Below, piece by piece: positions 13,293-15,469 of a stretch of 15,469 bases of DNA (positions are counted from its first letter, which is position 1; every line of letters begins with the position of its first letter). This DNA is from Betaproteobacteria bacterium (GTDB lineage: Bacteria > Pseudomonadota > Gammaproteobacteria > Burkholderiales > Casimicrobiaceae). The notes under the pieces were generated by a model. It had not been told where the DNA came from. It worked only from the letters and a program-made list of their open reading frames with translations, and did no database searches. Position numbers and translations under genes: made by a program. The stretch spans positions 1 to 15,469 of the forward strand of contig JAAFHR010000023.1 in assembly GCA_013298455.1 (NCBI GenBank), in the 5' to 3' direction.

Positions 13293-15469
13293 CTAAACGG
13301 CTGTGAGCTTGGCGTATTCCAGCGCTAAGCGCTTGATGCCGTGCTCGGCGAAATTCACCTCGACTTGAATATTCTTGCCCGTGCCGTCGGCATTGATGAT
13401 CACACCCAAGCCAAACTTGGCGTGTTTGACCTGCTGCCCCACTCGGAAACCACTGTCGGTGCGATTGGATTCGTAGTTTCGGGTTGAATTCGGCGGTTGC
13501 GGCGTAAAGCTATCGCCGAGCGATTGATGCGGCGACGCATCGAGTAAGTTTTTCGGTTTGGCGGAAAGCCACTTCGTTAAATCGGGGGGAATCTCATCCA
13601 AGAAACGTGACGGCACGTTGTAGCGAGTTTGACCATGCAGCATTCGCATTTGCGCGTAGGTGATGTGAAGCCGCTTTCGAGCACGGGTGATCGCCACGTA
13701 GGCCAATCGCCGCTCTTCCTCCAAACCACCCTCGTCGTTGAGCGAGTTATCGTGCGGAAACAAGCCCTCTTCGAGTCCGGTCATAAAGACGTAGTCGAAC
13801 TCCAAACCTTTGGCCGAATGTACCGTCATCATCTGCAAGGCGGCGCGGCCCTCAGCGGCCTGCGTGTCGCCCGCTTCCAGTGAGGCGTGTGAGAGAAACG
13901 CGGTGATCGGATCAAGATTTTCTGCGCTGCTACCGTCAGGATTCTCGATCTGAATCACGCCGCCGGTTTCGCGCAAAAAGTTGTCGGCTGCGCTGATCAA
14001 TTCATCGAGGTTTTCAACTCGATCTTGGCCGTCTTTTTCGGTGACGTAGTGTTGCCGCAATCCGCTCGCGTCGAGCAAGTGCCGCACGATTTCCGGGAGC
14101 ACCATGCCCTTCGTGGCGATGCGCATGTTTTCGACCACGCCAATAAACGCTGCCATCGCGGCCTGCGCACGTCCGCCAGCGCCGCCGCTGCATGCGGCTT
14201 GCCACAGGGTCACGCCACTTGACTGCGCAACGTTTTGCAAATTCTCAATCGACTTGGCACCGATACCACGGGCTGGAAAATTCACCACACGCAGAAACGC
14301 GTTGTCGTCATCAGAATTATTGATGAGCCGCAAATACGCCATCGCGTGCTTGATCTCAGCGCGTTCAAAGAACCGTAAACCGCCGTACACACGATACGGA
14401 ATACGGGCGTTGAAAAGACCATGCTCAAACATTCGAGACTGCGCATTCGAGCGATACAAAATCGCGATTTCATCCAACGCAACGCCATCGTTCATCGCCG
14501 CTTTCACGCTGTCGATGACAAACGAAGCTTCTTCGCCGTCGCTAAAGCCCTGAAACACGCGAATCGGTTCGCCATGGCCTTGGTCTGTCCAAAGCTCTTT
14601 GCCTAAGCGGCCGTTGTTATTGCGAATGAGCGCGTTGGCTGCGTCCAAAATGTTGCCGTGGCTTCGATAGTTTTGCTCAAGCTTAATCAGAGTCGCGGGG
14701 GCGAAATCATGCTCGAAGCGCTGCATGTTGGCGACTTTGGCGCCTCTGAAGGCGTATATCGATTGATCATCGTCCCCGACAGCCAACACAGCCGTGTCGC
14801 GCCCCGCCAGCAGTCGCAGCCACTTGTATTGCAGCGTGTTGGTGTCTTGAAACTCGTCGACCAAGATGTGGCGGAAGCGCGCGTTGTAGTGCTCCCGAAG
14901 CGATCCGTTGACGCTCAGTACTTCGTAGGATCGCAGCAAAAGTTCGGCGAAATCGACGACGCCCTCGCGCTGACAGGTTGCTTCGTAGAGCTGGTAGAGC
15001 TCGACTTGCTTGCGGGTGTATTCATCGAATGCCTCCACGGCGTTCGGGCGCAGCCCCTCTTCTTTGGCGCTTGAGATGAACCAACCGAGTTGCTTCGGTG
15101 GAAACTTTTCATCATCGATGTTGTTCTGCTTCAGGATTCTTTTGATGAGCGAGAGCTGGTCTTGCGAATCCATGATTGCGAACGCTTGCGGCAGATTGGC
15201 TTCCCGCCAATGGGTTCGGAGGAATCGATTGCAAAGGCCGTGAAACGTGCCAAGCCACATGCTTCGCACGTTGACCGGCAGCATCGATGAGAGCCGCGTG
15301 AGCATCTCTTTGGCGGCTTTGTTGGTGAAGGTCACTGCGAGCACGCCTTGTGGGCTCACCTGTCCCGTTGAGATCAACCAAGCGATTCGAGTGGTCAAAA
15401 CGCGCGTTTTGCCGGAGCCTGCACCTGCGAGGATCAGCGCCGACGTGTGCGGCAGCGTGACAGCGGTGA
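13293..15469 (-). CDS. uvrD: UvrD/PcrA-type ATP-dependent 3'-5' DNA helicase, 5' end cut by window edge
   Basis: UvrD (helicase II) unwinds DNA during nucleotide excision and mismatch repair and strips RecA filaments. The frame stays open to the right edge, so about 724 residues are visible and probably only a short N-terminus with the Q motif is missing. Counting from the first complete codon (15465-15467), Walker A AGAGSGKT is at 14-21, motif II DEFQDT at 204-209, then motif III GDDDQSIYAFRGA and motif IV EQNYRSHGNIL. Motif V reads TVHSAKGLEFDYVF and motif VI RLAYVAITRARKRLH. The C-terminus has the Tudor-like RNA-polymerase-binding patch (VGQQVKHAKFGLGVI). The TTG at 15396-15398 follows the Walker motif and cannot be the start. 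Rep is less likely because the C-terminal domain and length fit UvrD/PcrA. Confidence 0.96.
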   Translation of the reverse strand, partial: TAVTLPHTSALILAGAGSGKTRVLTTRIAWLISTGQVSPQGVLAVTFTNKAAKEMLTRLSSMLPVNVRSMWLGTFHGLCNRFLRTHWREANLPQAFAIMDSQDQLSLIKRILKQNNIDDEKFPPKQLGWFISSAKEEGLRPNAVEAFDEYTRKQVELYQLYEATCQREGVVDFAELLLRSYEVLSVNGSLREHYNARFRHILVDEFQDTNTLQYKWLRLLAGRDTAVLAVGDDDQSIYAFRGAKVANMQRFEHDFAPATLIKLEQNYRSHGNILDAANALIRNNNGRLGKELWTDQGHGEPIRVFQGFSDGEEASFVIDSVKAAMNDGVALDEIAILYRSNAQSRMFEHGLFNARIPYRVYGGLRFFERAEIKHAMAYLRLINNSDDDNAFLRVVNFPARGIGAKSIENLQNVAQSSGVTLWQAACSGGAGGRAQAAMAAFIGVVENMRIATKGMVLPEIVRHLLDASGLRQHYVTEKDGQDRVENLDELISAADNFLRETGGVIQIENPDGSSAENLDPITAFLSHASLEAGDTQAAEGRAALQMMTVHSAKGLEFDYVFMTGLEEGLFPHDNSLNDEGGLEEERRLAYVAITRARKRLHITYAQMRMLHGQTRYNVPSRFLDEIPPDLTKWLSAKPKNLLDASPHQSLGDSFTPQPPNSTRNYESNRTDSGFRVGQQVKHAKFGLGVIINADGTGKNIQVEVNFAEHGIKRLALEYAKLTAV

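Overview
The window looks like ordinary chromosome from a moderately GC-rich betaproteobacterium, most likely in or near Burkholderiales. The clues are a Bug-type (tripartite tricarboxylate transporter) periplasmic receptor, a BPSS1780-type membrane protein directly downstream of an aminoglycoside-phosphotransferase-like homoserine kinase, and MetRS/Mrp proteins of the proteobacterial type. The genus cannot be told from the sequence. No phage, insertion sequence, CRISPR array, tRNA or rRNA was seen.

Layout, left to right. A large SWIM/SNF2-family helicase runs in from the left edge and ends at 3387 (+). A 327-bp gene-free stretch follows, holding two nested inverted repeats, then a Bug receptor with a twin-arginine-like signal peptide (+). 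A pair of facing hairpins separates it from three minus-strand genes: hsp20, a GNAT acetyltransferase, and metG. hsp20 has its own heat-shock (RpoH) promoter and a structured leader. The GNAT gene lies 10 bp downstream of metG and is probably in its transcript. Divergent from metG is mrp/apbC (+), followed by another pair of facing repeats and then ispD and ispF, two steps of the MEP isoprenoid pathway. Next come a small secreted protein (probably DUF2782-like), thrB, and a BPSS1780-type membrane protein whose start overlaps the thrB stop (all +). UvrD/PcrA (-) converges on this group with only 3 bp between stop codons and runs off the right edge just upstream of its Walker A motif.

Most genes are housekeeping: isoprenoid precursors (ispD, ispF), threonine synthesis (thrB), translation (metG), Fe-S cluster delivery (mrp), DNA repair (uvrD) and protein quality control (hsp20). 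They do not form one system, and I see no convincing new multi-gene system. The less ordinary content is non-coding: paired inverted palindromic repeats in three intergenic gaps, one of which supplies a stop codon; a strong RpoH promoter with a leader that can fold two mutually exclusive ways and may hide its ribosome binding site; and a recurring TAGAAT/TAAAAT box 7-9 nt before three start codons that lack Shine-Dalgarno sequences.
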